A DNA stretch of 64,000 nt from CALAMC01 sp964459465. GTDB lineage: Bacteria; Zixibacteria; MSB-5A5; GN15; PGXB01. This document shows, one piece after another, positions 1 to 8,458 of the stretch. The stretch lies in the NCBI GenBank assembly GCA_964459465.1, contig CAYWLR010000008.1, positions 1 through 64,000 on the forward strand, read 5' to 3'. Made by a program: the position numbers and the translations under genes. The notes beneath the pieces are model-generated. The model worked only from the letters and a program-made list of their open reading frames with translations, was not told the origin of the DNA and made no database searches. Within the stretch, counting starts at the first letter, position 1; each line of letters opens with the position of its first letter.

Positions 1-40
1 AACCGTCGGCGCCGGCGTCATCACCGAGATTATCGAATAG
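1..40 (+). CDS. tuf: elongation factor Tu, C-terminal end (partial)
   Basis: Only the last 12 codons and a TAG stop are in the window. They read TVGAGVITEIIE, the typical EF-Tu C-terminus (the usual form is TVGAGVVTxIIE). EF-Tu delivers aminoacyl-tRNA to the ribosome. Its place 25 bases upstream of rpsJ is the common bacterial str-S10 junction, so the gene is probably co-transcribed with the ribosomal cluster. Confidence 0.88.
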   Translation, partial: TVGAGVITEIIE

Positions 41-65
41 CGAGGATTGAAGAAACAGGTTTATT

Positions 66-374
66 ATGGATTCCCAAAAAATACGAATAAAACTCAAGGC
101 ATACGATCACTATGCACTTGATCGGTCGACCAAGGAGATCGCGCGCACGGTTTTGAGAACCGGAGCCCGGATCGCCGGTCCGATTCCTCTGCCGACCAAA
201 CGGACGGTATACACTGTATTGCGGTCGCCGCATGTGGATAAAAAGTCCCGGGAGCAATTCGAGACCAGAATTCACAAGCGTCTGATCGATATATATGAAT
301 CGACTCCTCAGACCGTTGACGCCCTCATGAAGCTGGACCTTCCGGCCGGCGTTGACGTCGAGATTAAGACCTGA
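66..374 (+). CDS. rpsJ: 30S ribosomal protein S10
   Basis: Small-subunit protein that also acts in transcription antitermination as NusE. The 102 residues match the family length. Typical S10 stretches are visible: IRIKLKAYDH at the N-terminus, GPIPLPTKRTVYTVLRSPHV in the middle, and an HKRLIDI segment. It opens the S10 operon and is followed 13 bases later by rplC. Confidence 0.97.
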   Translation: MDSQKIRIKLKAYDHYALDRSTKEIARTVLRTGARIAGPIPLPTKRTVYTVLRSPHVDKKSREQFETRIHKRLIDIYESTPQTVDALMKLDLPAGVDVEIKT

Positions 375-387
375 TGGTGAAAGTACG

Positions 388-1014
388 ATGAAGGAAATAA
401 TTGGAAAAAAACTGGGCATGACGCGCGTCTTCGCTCCCGATGGAGACGAAATCCCGGTTTCGGTGATCGAAGCCGGACCGTGCGTTGTGGTCAGAAAGAA
501 AACGATTGAAAAAGACGGCTACGAGGCTTTGCAGGTGGGTTATGGCGAACGTCGCAAGAACCTTTTCAACAAACCCGAAGCCGGCGTATTCGCGAAAGCC
601 GGACAGGAGCCGCGGCGCTATTTGCGGGAAATCCGGGGTGACAATACGGTCGAGATCGGTCAGGAAATCAAAGCCGACATTTTCAAGCCCGGTGAGCGGG
701 TGGACGTGACCGGCATATCCCGGGGGCTCGGTTTTCAGGGTGCCATGAAGCGGCATCATTTTGCCGGAGCTCAGATTACGCACGGCCAGTCCGACCGGGC
801 GCGTGCCGTGGGTTCGATCGGCTCCTCGTCATATCCCTCGCGCGTCTATAAAGGCATGCGCGCCGCGGGCAAAATGGGCAAGGACAGGGTAACCGTTTTG
901 AATCTGGAGGTAATCCAGGTGGTCGATTCGGAAAATTTGATCCTTGTTCGCGGTGCCGTGCCCGGTAAAAAGGGAACCCTGTTGAAAATCCGGCAAACCA
1001 ATCGGCGGAAATAG
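388..1014 (+). CDS. rplC: 50S ribosomal protein L3
   Basis: Early-assembling large-subunit protein near the peptidyl-transferase centre. The ATG at 388 is chosen over an in-frame start at 352 because MKEIIGKKLGMTRVF is the canonical L3 N-terminus; this gives 208 residues. The SRGLGFQGAMKRHHF and HGQSDRARAVGSIG segments are the conserved L3 loop. Second gene of the S10 operon. Confidence 0.97.
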   Translation: MKEIIGKKLGMTRVFAPDGDEIPVSVIEAGPCVVVRKKTIEKDGYEALQVGYGERRKNLFNKPEAGVFAKAGQEPRRYLREIRGDNTVEIGQEIKADIFKPGERVDVTGISRGLGFQGAMKRHHFAGAQITHGQSDRARAVGSIGSSSYPSRVYKGMRAAGKMGKDRVTVLNLEVIQVVDSENLILVRGAVPGKKGTLLKIRQTNRRK

Positions 1015-1027
1015 AGGACGGTGTACT

Positions 1028-1654
1028 ATGGAAGCGAAATTATATAATAAAGAAGGCACGCAAATCGGCACCGTCACTTTGAGCGATTCGTTATTCGGGG
1101 CCGAGCCGAATCAGTACGTTGTGCACCAGTATGTGGTCAATTACCTGTCCAATCAAAGACAGGGGACGTCCAGTACCAAAGGTCGCACCGAAGTCAGCGG
1201 CGGCGGCAAAAAACCGTACCGCCAGAAAGGCACCGGGCGAGCCCGCGCTGGCACCATTCGTTCGCCCCTATGGCGCGGGGGCGGAACCGTATTCGGCCCC
1301 AGCCCCAAGTCATACTTCAGCAAATTTCCCAAACGCATGAAACGTCTGGCTCAGATTTCGGCCTTTTCCGACAAGGCCCGTCATGATAACATCCGGGTCG
1401 TCGACGATCTCAATCTGGACCAAATTAAAACGCGGGCGCTGGTGAAGATTCTTGACAATCTGGGGTTGGAAGACAAGCGTTGCCTGATTCTGGATGAAGG
1501 TCAATGTGATAACCTGGTGCTTTCGGCGAGAAATCTCAATCGAGCCAAATACATGCGCGCCGCCCTGGCCAATACATACGATATCCTTAACGCCGACGTC
1601 CTGCTGTTTACAAAAGCCGGCTTGGAGAAGGCCGAGGAGGTATTTGGCAAATGA
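1028..1654 (+). CDS. rplD: 50S ribosomal protein L4
   Basis: Large-subunit protein whose extended loop lines the exit tunnel; in many bacteria it also regulates the S10 operon. The 208 residues include the signature GGGKKPYRQKGTGRARAG followed by SPLWRGGGTVFGP, both in the tunnel loop. The stop overlaps the rplW start by four bases (ATGA), which suggests translational coupling. Confidence 0.97.
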   Translation: MEAKLYNKEGTQIGTVTLSDSLFGAEPNQYVVHQYVVNYLSNQRQGTSSTKGRTEVSGGGKKPYRQKGTGRARAGTIRSPLWRGGGTVFGPSPKSYFSKFPKRMKRLAQISAFSDKARHDNIRVVDDLNLDQIKTRALVKILDNLGLEDKRCLILDEGQCDNLVLSARNLNRAKYMRAALANTYDILNADVLLFTKAGLEKAEEVFGK

Positions 1655-1941
1655 ACGATCCGCGCGAATTATTGCAGTTGCACCGCATCACCGAAAAATC
1701 GAACCTGATGCGTGAAGCGACCAATGCCTATGTTTTCCAGGTAAAACGTAAGGCCACCAAGCCGGAAATAAAAAAAGCCGTGGAAAAAGCCTTCGGCGTC
1801 AAGGTCGATTCGGTTCGGACCATGGTTATGCCGGGCAAGCCAAAACGCCTGGGTCGCTTTATGGGTCGGACGACGGCATGGAAAAAGGCCGTCGTGACAC
1901 TCGCCCAGGGTCAGCATATAACAGATTTTGACAATGTTTAG
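1651..1941 (+). CDS. rplW: 50S ribosomal protein L23
   Basis: Protein at the tunnel exit that serves as docking site for trigger factor and SRP. The 96 residues show KSNLMREATNAYVFQV and the following KATKPEIKKAVEKAFGVKV, the conserved L23 core. The start overlaps the end of rplD, and rplB follows 18 bases downstream. Confidence 0.96.
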   Translation: MNDPRELLQLHRITEKSNLMREATNAYVFQVKRKATKPEIKKAVEKAFGVKVDSVRTMVMPGKPKRLGRFMGRTTAWKKAVVTLAQGQHITDFDNV

Positions 1942-1959
1942 CAGTGTATAGGTTGAAAA

Positions 1960-2787
1960 ATGGGTATCAAGAAATTTAAGCCGACCACGCCGTCCCTGCG
2001 CTTTCGGATGATTCCGACTTTCGAGGAAATCACCTCGACGGTTCCGGAAAAATCACTGCTCATGCCGCTAAAAAAGTCCGGCGGTCGCAATAACAAAGGC
2101 CGGGTGACGGCCCGTCATCGCGGCGGCGGACACAAGAGATTCTACCGCATTATTGATTTCAAGCGCGACAAACACGGTATTCCTGCCCGGGTGGCGTCCA
2201 TCGAGTACGACCCCAATCGCTCGGCCAATATCGCCCTGCTCCATTATGCGGATGGTGAGAAAAGATATATTCTGGCTCCCGAAGGGCTCAAGGTTGATGA
2301 CCGTGTGATCTCGGGCGAAAACGCCGATATCCGCATCGGCAATGCGCTCCCGATAAAAAATATGCCGCTGGGAACTTCGATTCACAACGTTGAAATGTTT
2401 CCGGGGCGTGGCGGCAAAATGGCCCGTAGCGCCGGATCATATGTCCAGCTTGCGGCCAAGGAAGGGCTCTATGCCCATCTGAAAATGCCGTCCGGCGAAG
2501 TTCGCCTGGTTCGGCAGGATTGCTTGGCCACCGTCGGCGAAGTGGGCAACTCCGATCATAAGAATATTTCGCTGGGAAAAGCCGGGGCATCGCGCTGGCG
2601 CGGGCGCCGTCCCAGAGTCCGCGGCGTAGCCATGAACCCGCATGACCATCCCATGGGCGGCGGCGAAGGCAAAAGCAGCGGCGGTCGCCATCCCTGCACG
2701 CCGTGGGGCAAGAAGACCAAGGGTTTAAAGACGAGACGGAAACGCAAATCCAATAAATATATTGTTGAACGTCGCGGCAAAAAGTAA
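1960..2787 (+). CDS. rplB: 50S ribosomal protein L2
   Basis: Conserved protein needed for subunit association and peptidyl transfer. The 275 residues match the family. Visible landmarks are KKSGGRNNKGRVTARHRGGG in the first third and the C-terminal HPMGGGEG motif that holds the histidine close to the peptidyl-transferase centre. It lies in the expected order before rpsS. Confidence 0.98.
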   Translation: MGIKKFKPTTPSLRFRMIPTFEEITSTVPEKSLLMPLKKSGGRNNKGRVTARHRGGGHKRFYRIIDFKRDKHGIPARVASIEYDPNRSANIALLHYADGEKRYILAPEGLKVDDRVISGENADIRIGNALPIKNMPLGTSIHNVEMFPGRGGKMARSAGSYVQLAAKEGLYAHLKMPSGEVRLVRQDCLATVGEVGNSDHKNISLGKAGASRWRGRRPRVRGVAMNPHDHPMGGGEGKSSGGRHPCTPWGKKTKGLKTRRKRKSNKYIVERRGKK

Positions 2788-2805
2788 TAAGCGCGGAGGA
2801 AATAA

Positions 2806-3096
2806 ATGCCACGGTCATTGAAAAAGGGACCATACATAGAACCCAAATTGCTGAAGAAAATAGATGAACTCAACCGCACCGGTGACAAAAAAGTCATTAA
2901 GACCTGGTCGCGGCGGTCAACTATTTCGCCGGAATTTGTCGGTCATACACTGGCCGTGCATAACGGCAATAAATTCATTCCCATTTATGTAACCGAAAAT
3001 ATGGTTGGGCACAAGCTTGGTGAGTTTGCTCCGACTCGCACTTTCCGCGGTCATGGCGGCAAGTTGGTTGAACGCGCCAGCACCATCAAGGGATAA
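2806..3096 (+). CDS. rpsS: 30S ribosomal protein S19
   Basis: Head protein of the small subunit that binds 16S rRNA together with S13. The 96 residues begin PRSLKKGPYIEPKLL, the standard S19 start, and contain FVGHTLAVHNGNKFIPIYV and GHKLGEFAPTRTFRGH, the most conserved part of the family. A GGAGGA ribosome binding site lies just upstream. Confidence 0.97.
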   Translation: MPRSLKKGPYIEPKLLKKIDELNRTGDKKVIKTWSRRSTISPEFVGHTLAVHNGNKFIPIYVTENMVGHKLGEFAPTRTFRGHGGKLVERASTIKG

Positions 3097-3110
3097 GGAG
3101 CCACTGAAAG

Positions 3111-3677
3111 ATGCAGGCAAAAGCAAGAATAAAATATTTGCGCATGTCCCCGAAGAAAATGCGCCGGGTCGCGGCTCTCGTCAAGGGCAAGCCGGTTGAG
3201 GAAGCCCTTAATATTTTGAATTTTATTCCTAAAGCCGCCGCCCACCCGCTGGCCAAAACGGTCAAATCCGCGGCCGCCAATGCCATCGCCGCCGTCGGCA
3301 CGGCCAAGTTGCGCGCCGAAGACCTGTCGATTTCGAAAATTATGGTGGACGAAGCTCCAACTGCCAAAAGGGTTCGTTTTCAGTCCATGGGACGGGTCTT
3401 TCGTATTCGCAAGAGATTCTGTCACCTGCTGGTTGAGGTAGAGGGCGAGCCGGTACCGGAAGAACCCAAAGGGCGCGGACGCCGCAAGAAAAAGGTGAAG
3501 GACGAAGAAACCGAAACAACGGCCACAAAGAAAAGACCGGCCACCAGGTCAAAAAAGGCCGCGGCCAAAGCCAAAGATGAAGAAGTCGAAACGACAAATG
3601 ATACATTGACGGAACCCGCCGCCGAGGCACAGACCGATGTCGAATCGGGCGGGGACAACGATAAAAAAGAAGAATAG
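3111..3677 (+). CDS. rplV: 50S ribosomal protein L22 with long charged tail
   Basis: L22 contacts all domains of 23S rRNA and its hairpin lines the exit tunnel. Residues 1-111 are a normal L22 (RMSPKKMRRVAALVKGK near the start, MGRVFRIRKRF before the end). Residues 112-188 are an added tail, first rich in Lys/Arg (GRGRRKKKVKDEE) and then in Glu/Thr/Ala, ending DNDKKEE. The usual length is about 110, so about 77 residues are extra. The reading frame is continuous to the rpsC start, so the tail is genuine. Confidence 0.95.
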   Translation: MQAKARIKYLRMSPKKMRRVAALVKGKPVEEALNILNFIPKAAAHPLAKTVKSAAANAIAAVGTAKLRAEDLSISKIMVDEAPTAKRVRFQSMGRVFRIRKRFCHLLVEVEGEPVPEEPKGRGRRKKKVKDEETETTATKKRPATRSKKAAAKAKDEEVETTNDTLTEPAAEAQTDVESGGDNDKKEE

Positions 3678-3698
3678 TCAGTATTAGAGGAGATAACT

Positions 3699-4601
3699 TT
3701 GGGACAAAAGACACATCCAATTGGATTCCGACTGGGAGTCATTAAGTCCTGGAATAATAAGTGGTTTGCCGGCAAACACTTCGCGCCGTTCTTGTACGAA
3801 GATTTGATGATCAAGAAGTATATAAATACCAGGCTTGAAAATGCCGGGCTGGCCAAAGTCGAAATTTTGCGGGCCACCAAAAAAGTTACGGTTGACATTC
3901 ATACTTCCCGCCCGGGAATCGTGATCGGGCGCAAGGGGGCCGAAGTCGACAAACTGCGGGAAGAATTGCAACTTTTGACCAAGAAAGATATCTCCCTGAA
4001 TATTGTCGAAGTGAAAAAGCCCGAACTGAATGCCCGGCTGGTGGCCGATGCCGTCGCCCGTCAACTGGAAGGACGTGTTTCATATCGTCGGGCCATGAAG
4101 AAAGCCCTGGCGGCTTCCATGAAAATGGGCGCCGAAGGGATCAAGATTGTGTGTGGCGGGCGCTTAATGGGGGCCGAAATTGCCCGCGTAGAAAAATACA
4201 TGGACGGCCGCGTGCCCCTTCATACCTTGAGGGCCGATATCGATTATTCCACGGCCACCGCCCGTACCACCTATGGTGCCATTGGCATTAAGGTCTGGAT
4301 TTGTCGCGGGATGGTCCACGGCGCCGGGGAACTGGACGCCCGTGAGGAAATAGATCGTTCGATTCCGGTGGAACGCACCGAAATCGACATGACCAGTCGC
4401 CGTGAACGCAAACGTCGCGATGAGCGCAAACGCAAACGTCGTCCGCGCGGCCGGGTTCGTCGGCCGGGCGAGGATGAACGCCCATCGTTCGATGCCCGCG
4501 GCAATAATGATCGGAGACCGGGTAATCGGCCTCCGCAGGGTGGTCGCCGTGAGACCAGACCGGAAGGTACTCCGGAAAAAGATAAGGAATCGCAAGGTTG
4601 A
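3699..4601 (+). CDS. rpsC: 30S ribosomal protein S3 with Arg-rich tail
   Basis: S3 sits at the mRNA entry channel and has helicase activity with S4 and S5. The start is TTG, preceded by AGAGGAGA, and the N-terminus GQKTHPIGFRLGVIKSW fixes it. The KH domain motif GRKGAEVDKLREEL lies near residues 77-90, and the family-typical GAIGIKVWI near 194-201. Residues after about 211 form a low-complexity tail of roughly 90 residues rich in Arg, Asp and Pro, longer than usual for S3. Confidence 0.96.
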   Translation: MGQKTHPIGFRLGVIKSWNNKWFAGKHFAPFLYEDLMIKKYINTRLENAGLAKVEILRATKKVTVDIHTSRPGIVIGRKGAEVDKLREELQLLTKKDISLNIVEVKKPELNARLVADAVARQLEGRVSYRRAMKKALAASMKMGAEGIKIVCGGRLMGAEIARVEKYMDGRVPLHTLRADIDYSTATARTTYGAIGIKVWICRGMVHGAGELDAREEIDRSIPVERTEIDMTSRRERKRRDERKRKRRPRGRVRRPGEDERPSFDARGNNDRRPGNRPPQGGRRETRPEGTPEKDKESQG

Positions 4602-4634
4602 GACGTTCGGCTTTGGGAGCCGGGAGAATAAATT

Positions 4635-5048
4635 ATGTTAATGCCGAAAAAAACAAAGTTTAGAAAACAACAGCGGGGCCGTATGGCCGGCAAGGCCTTT
4701 CGGGGAAGCTCGGTCAATTTCGGTCAGTATGGCTTGAAGGCAATGGACCCGGGTTGGATAACCAATCGCCAGATCGAGGCCGCTCGTGTGGCCTTGACCC
4801 GTCGCATCAAGCGCGGAGGCAAGGTCTGGATACGAATCTTTCCGGACAAGCCGGTAACCAAAAAGCCCGCCGAAACCCGCATGGGAAAAGGCAAGGGCGC
4901 TCCCGAATTCTGGGTGGCCGTCATTAAACCGGGCCGCGTCCTGTTTGAAATCGAGGGCGTGACCGAGGACCTGGCCCGCGAAGCTTTCCGCCTGGCGGGA
5001 CATAAACTGCCCATCCGGACGAAATTCGTCTCGAGAGCGGATACATAG
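4635..5048 (+). CDS. rplP: 50S ribosomal protein L16
   Basis: Large-subunit protein that helps organise the A-site tRNA. The 137 residues begin MLMPKKTKFRKQQRGRM, parallel to the usual L16 start, so the ATG at 4635 is preferred to the one at 4641. RRIKRGGKVWIRIFPDKPVT and ETRMGKGKGAPEFWVAV are the conserved L16 signatures. Confidence 0.97.
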   Translation: MLMPKKTKFRKQQRGRMAGKAFRGSSVNFGQYGLKAMDPGWITNRQIEAARVALTRRIKRGGKVWIRIFPDKPVTKKPAETRMGKGKGAPEFWVAVIKPGRVLFEIEGVTEDLAREAFRLAGHKLPIRTKFVSRADT

Positions 5049-5059
5049 AGGATTGAATC

Positions 5060-5332
5060 ATGAAAATGCATTCTCTAAGAGATATGACCAAGGATGAGCT
5101 GCTCCAGAAGAAAAACGAGATGATCGATGAGCTGTTCAATCTGCAAATGCGCAAGAGCCTGAAAGAACTGGAAAATCCTCTGCGCCTGCGGACCATCCGG
5201 AGGGATATTGCCCGAATCGAAACCATCCTCACGGAAGATGCCCGGGGGATAAAAAAGATCGTCGATTCGGCCGTGTCCATCCTTGGCGCCGTGGATAACA
5301 AAGAGCCGGAAAAGAAAGAAAGTACTGATTAA
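5060..5332 (+). CDS. rpmC: 50S ribosomal protein L29, slightly extended
   Basis: Small helical protein at the tunnel exit. Residues 1-65 are a normal L29: LRDMTKDELLQKKNEMIDELFNLQ, then the RTIRRDIARIETIL helix. The protein is 90 residues against the usual 60-70, with the extra C-terminal stretch ending EPEKKESTD. The charged tail resembles those on L22 and L17 in this cluster. Confidence 0.93.
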   Translation: MKMHSLRDMTKDELLQKKNEMIDELFNLQMRKSLKELENPLRLRTIRRDIARIETILTEDARGIKKIVDSAVSILGAVDNKEPEKKESTD

Positions 5333-5340
5333 AAGGATAG

Positions 5341-5601
5341 ATGATTATGCCCAGAAATATGCGCAAAGTCAGACAGGGTCGGGTGACCTCGGACAAGATG
5401 GATAAAACCGTCGTCGTTAGAATTGAGCGCATCATGAAACACCCGCTCTATGAACGCGTCATCAAGCGTTATGGTAAACTTTATGCGCACGATGAGAAAA
5501 ACGAAGCCAGAGTCGGCGACCTGGTTCGGATCATGGAAACCCGTCCGTTGTCGGCCACCAAACGCTGGCGACTGGTGGACATTCTGGAGAAAGCCAAGTA
5601 A
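5341..5601 (+). CDS. rpsQ: 30S ribosomal protein S17
   Basis: OB-fold protein binding the 5' domain of 16S rRNA. The 86 residues include RKVRQGRVTSDKMDKTVVV, KHPLYERVIKRYGKLYAHDE and GDLVRIMETRPLSATKRWRL, the expected family blocks. The start could be either of two ATGs two codons apart (5341 or 5347). Confidence 0.96.
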   Translation: MIMPRNMRKVRQGRVTSDKMDKTVVVRIERIMKHPLYERVIKRYGKLYAHDEKNEARVGDLVRIMETRPLSATKRWRLVDILEKAK

Positions 5602-5630
5602 GCGGCGACCGCTTAAAACGGGAGTAAACG

Positions 5631-5999
5631 ATGATTCAGGAATATACACATTTAACGGTTGCCGATAATTCGGGAGCGCGGCGGGTGATGTGTTTCCGTA
5701 TTTTGGGCGGATCCAAGAGAAGATACGCCCGTATCGGCGATATTATCGTCGTCACGGTTAAGGATGCTATCCCCGGTGGCACCGTCAAGAAATCCGAAAT
5801 TTGCAAAGCGGTCGTGGTTCGCACCCGGGCTAATACCCGCCGCCGCGATGGCTCCGTCATCCGCTTTTCCGACAACGCGGCGGTCATCATAAACGAACAG
5901 AAAGAACCGCGCGGCACGCGTATTTTCGGGCCCGTTGCCAGGGAACTGCGCGAAAAGCAGTTCATGAAAATAATTTCACTGGCCCCGGAAGTACTATAA
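5631..5999 (+). CDS. rplN: 50S ribosomal protein L14
   Basis: L14 forms inter-subunit bridges and binds the silencing factor RsfS. The 122 residues are the exact family length. MIQEYTHLTVADNSGARRVM opens the protein, the GDIIVVTVKDAIPGG block follows, and RIFGPVARELRE closes it. It is the first gene of the spc section here. Confidence 0.98.
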   Translation: MIQEYTHLTVADNSGARRVMCFRILGGSKRRYARIGDIIVVTVKDAIPGGTVKKSEICKAVVVRTRANTRRRDGSVIRFSDNAAVIINEQKEPRGTRIFGPVARELREKQFMKIISLAPEVL

Positions 6000-6012
6000 A
6001 GAGGTTCATGAC

Positions 6013-6330
6013 ATGAATATTAAAAAAGGCGATATCGTCTATATTCGACGCGGAAAGGACCGCGGCAAGACCGGCAAGGTGCTGCACGTTTCCACCAAAA
6101 CCAACCGGTTGATTATCGAGGGGGTCAATATGATTGCCCGGCACAGCCGCCCCACGCGTCAGAATCCCAAGGGCGGCGTAATCCGCAAAGAAGGCCCGGT
6201 CCACCGGTCCAACGTGGCTTTTTATAATAAATCGATTTCGGCACCGACCAAGGTTAGTTTCAAAATAATCGATGACGGTGGAAAATCGACCAAGATTCGC
6301 ATCTGCCGTAAAACCGGCGAGCAGTTGTAA
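6013..6330 (+). CDS. rplX: 50S ribosomal protein L24
   Basis: Assembly-initiating protein with an N-terminal KOW motif, seen here as KKGDIVYIRRGKDRGKTGKVL. The later GVNMIARHSRPTRQNPKGG and the C-terminal KIRICRKTGEQL match the family. The 105 residues are of typical length. It lies between rplN and rplE as expected. Confidence 0.97.
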   Translation: MNIKKGDIVYIRRGKDRGKTGKVLHVSTKTNRLIIEGVNMIARHSRPTRQNPKGGVIRKEGPVHRSNVAFYNKSISAPTKVSFKIIDDGGKSTKIRICRKTGEQL

Positions 6331-6339
6331 CAGGGGAAC

Positions 6340-6882
6340 ATGATGGCAAGGTTGAAAAAAATATATCAGGACAAGATAGTCCCCAAGCTGATGAAAGAAA
6401 ACGGCTACGCCTCGATCATGCAGGTTCCGAAGGTAACCAAGGTTACGGTCAATATTGGTCTGGGTGAGGCCATTGCCAATCCCAAGGTGATCGACGCCGC
6501 CGTTGATGACCTGACCAAAATAACCGGCCAGAAACCACTGGTAACCACGGCCCGCAAATCGATCTCGAACTTCAAACTCCGCGAGGGAGCCCGGATCGGG
6601 GCCAAAGTAACGCTGCGGCGTGAACGTATGTATGAATTTCTGGACCGCCTTATGAATGTGGCCATCCCGCGCATCCGTGACTTTCGCGGTGTGTCCAATA
6701 AAGCTTTTGACGGCCATGGCAATTATAATCTGGGGATTACCGAACAAATTATTTTTCCGGAAATAGATTACGATAAAATCGACAAGGTTCGCGGCATGAA
6801 TATCAGTATCACAACGACTGCCAGAACCGACCAGGAATGTCGGCAACTGCTGACGGAACTGGGCATGCCGTTCGCCAAATAG
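6340..6882 (+). CDS. rplE: 50S ribosomal protein L5
   Basis: 5S rRNA-binding protein of the central protuberance that touches the P-site tRNA. The 180 residues contain KITGQKPLVTTARKSISNFK, the REGARIGAKVTLR block and the C-terminal GMNISITTTARTDQE, all diagnostic. The start is MMARLKKIYQ; either ATG is possible. Confidence 0.98.
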   Translation: MMARLKKIYQDKIVPKLMKENGYASIMQVPKVTKVTVNIGLGEAIANPKVIDAAVDDLTKITGQKPLVTTARKSISNFKLREGARIGAKVTLRRERMYEFLDRLMNVAIPRIRDFRGVSNKAFDGHGNYNLGITEQIIFPEIDYDKIDKVRGMNISITTTARTDQECRQLLTELGMPFAK

Positions 6883-6890
6883 GAGATCAT

Positions 6891-7076
6891 GTGGCTAAGA
6901 AGTGTTGGATTGAAAAACAGAGCCGAACGCCGAAGTTTAAAGTTCGCGCCTATACCCGCTGCCACCGGTGCGGCCGGTCGCGGGCGTATATTCGTAGATT
7001 CGGTATTTGCAGAATTTGTTTCCGTCAGTTGGCTTTGGCCGGTGAGATTCCGGGCGTTATTAAGGCCAGTTGGTAA
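6891..7076 (+). CDS. rpsN: 30S ribosomal protein S14, zinc-binding type
   Basis: Short zinc-ribbon S14 of 61 residues. The start is GTG at 6891, preceded by AGGAG; an upstream in-frame ATG inside rplE is rejected because AKKCWIEKQ is the normal N-terminus. Cysteines at 24, 27, 40 and 43 form the CxxC...CxxC zinc site. This is the C+ form, so the protein needs zinc. Confidence 0.96.
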   Translation: MAKKCWIEKQSRTPKFKVRAYTRCHRCGRSRAYIRRFGICRICFRQLALAGEIPGVIKASW

Positions 7077-7099
7077 GATTTAAGCAGTTGAGGCTGAAT

Positions 7100-7501
7100 A
7101 TGTCGATGACAGATCCGATAGCTGATATGTTGACGAGAATCAGGAATGCGTCCAAAGCCAGGAAAATAGCCGTTGACGTTCCCGCTTCCAATATCAAGCG
7201 CGAAGTGGCCAAAGTCCTGGTGGCGGAAAATTTCCTGCGCGATATGATCGAGTTACCCGACCGCAAACAGGGTATTCTCCGGTTGTACCTGAAGTACAGT
7301 CGCGACGACAAACCCATCATTCGCGGCATTCAGAGAATTTCCCGTCCCGGCCTGCGCCAGTACTTTGGCCTTGATGAATTGAAAAAGATCGGCCGGAGCG
7401 GTGTGGGAATTACGATCGTGTCAACTCCGCAGGGGGTGATGACGAACGCCGAGGCATTTAAACGTAAAGTCGGCGGCGAGGCCGTCTGCGCGGTCTGGTA
7501 G
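7100..7501 (+). CDS. rpsH: 30S ribosomal protein S8
   Basis: Central-domain 16S rRNA-binding protein and, in many bacteria, repressor of the spc operon. The ATG at 7100 gives MSMTDPIADMLTRIRNA, the canonical start, and 133 residues. An in-frame GTG at 7070 would overlap rpsN and is rejected. The C-terminal STPQGVMTNAEA block is typical. Confidence 0.96.
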   Translation: MSMTDPIADMLTRIRNASKARKIAVDVPASNIKREVAKVLVAENFLRDMIELPDRKQGILRLYLKYSRDDKPIIRGIQRISRPGLRQYFGLDELKKIGRSGVGITIVSTPQGVMTNAEAFKRKVGGEAVCAVW

Positions 7502-7512
7502 GAGGTACGGCC

Positions 7513-8061
7513 ATGTCGAAAATTGGAAAATTGCCCGTCCCGATACCCAAGGGCGTTAAAGTCGAACAGAAAGCCCACACTTTGACGGCCACCGGCCCCA
7601 AAGGAACGCTTTCGGTCGATATCCACCCCGCGATATCTGTGGACATTCAGGAAAAGGAAATTGTGGTGACGCGGCCCTCCGATCATCGCACACACCGATC
7701 ACTGCACGGACTGACCCGGACGCTGATACAAAACCTCGTTTCCGGAGTGCAAGAGGGATACGTCCGGAAGCTGGAAATTATCGGCGTCGGCTACCGTGCC
7801 GAAATGAAAGGTCCGGTACTGGAAGTGAACGTGGGTTATTCTCATCCCATATACTTGCGCCCGGCGGACGGCATAAAGATCGAAATCCCGCCCAAGGATA
7901 ATAAGATTATTGTTTCGGGTATTGATAAACAACTGGTGGGAATGACGGCGGCTGAAATACGGTCGTTCCGGCCGCCCGAGCCATACAAGGGCAAAGGCAT
8001 CAAATATATTGAAGAAGTCATCCATCGTAAAGCCGGTAAAGCGGCCGGCGGTGGCAAATAG
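7513..8061 (+). CDS. rplF: 50S ribosomal protein L6
   Basis: Protein near the sarcin-ricin loop and factor-binding site. It has 182 residues with the usual two repeated domains. MSKIGKLPVPIPKGVKV opens it, LEIIGVGYRAEMKG marks the second domain, and the C-terminal RPPEPYKGKGIKYI is the family signature. Confidence 0.98.
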   Translation: MSKIGKLPVPIPKGVKVEQKAHTLTATGPKGTLSVDIHPAISVDIQEKEIVVTRPSDHRTHRSLHGLTRTLIQNLVSGVQEGYVRKLEIIGVGYRAEMKGPVLEVNVGYSHPIYLRPADGIKIEIPPKDNKIIVSGIDKQLVGMTAAEIRSFRPPEPYKGKGIKYIEEVIHRKAGKAAGGGK

Positions 8062-8072
8062 AGGCTGATAAT

Positions 8073-8438
8073 ATGGCTAAAGACCTGAAAATGACAAGGT
8101 TTCTAAGAAGAAAAAAACACGTCCGCAAAGTGATTTTCGGCACCGCGGTCAGGCCCCGTCTGTCCGTGTCCAAGTCGATTCGCAATATCCAAGCCCAGAT
8201 TATCGACGATGAAAAAATGATCACGCTGGCGGCCTGTTCTTCTCTTTCGAAAGATATCGCCGCCAAGGCGGCCGACAAGAAAAAGACCCAGGTGGCCGCT
8301 ATGGTTGGAGAGGCGCTGGCCAAAATTGCCCGTGAGAAGGGCATTGAAGCCGTTTCCTTCGACCGCAACGGAAATCTGTACCACGGTCGAGTAAAATCCC
8401 TGGCTGATGCCGCGCGCAAGGCCGGTTTGAAATTTTAG
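8073..8438 (+). CDS. rplR: 50S ribosomal protein L18
   Basis: 5S rRNA-binding protein of 121 residues. RPRLSVSKSIRNIQAQIIDD, the GEALAKIAREKGIEAVSFDR block and the C-terminal SLADAARKAGLKF match L18. rpsE follows after 20 bases. Confidence 0.97.
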   Translation: MAKDLKMTRFLRRKKHVRKVIFGTAVRPRLSVSKSIRNIQAQIIDDEKMITLAACSSLSKDIAAKAADKKKTQVAAMVGEALAKIAREKGIEAVSFDRNGNLYHGRVKSLADAARKAGLKF

Positions 8439-8458
8439 ATTGGTTAGTGAGGTAAAGA

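Noticed and set aside
5962..6846. Minus-strand 294-codon frame across rplX and rplE
   Set aside because: Antisense to two ribosomal proteins; no recognisable domain.
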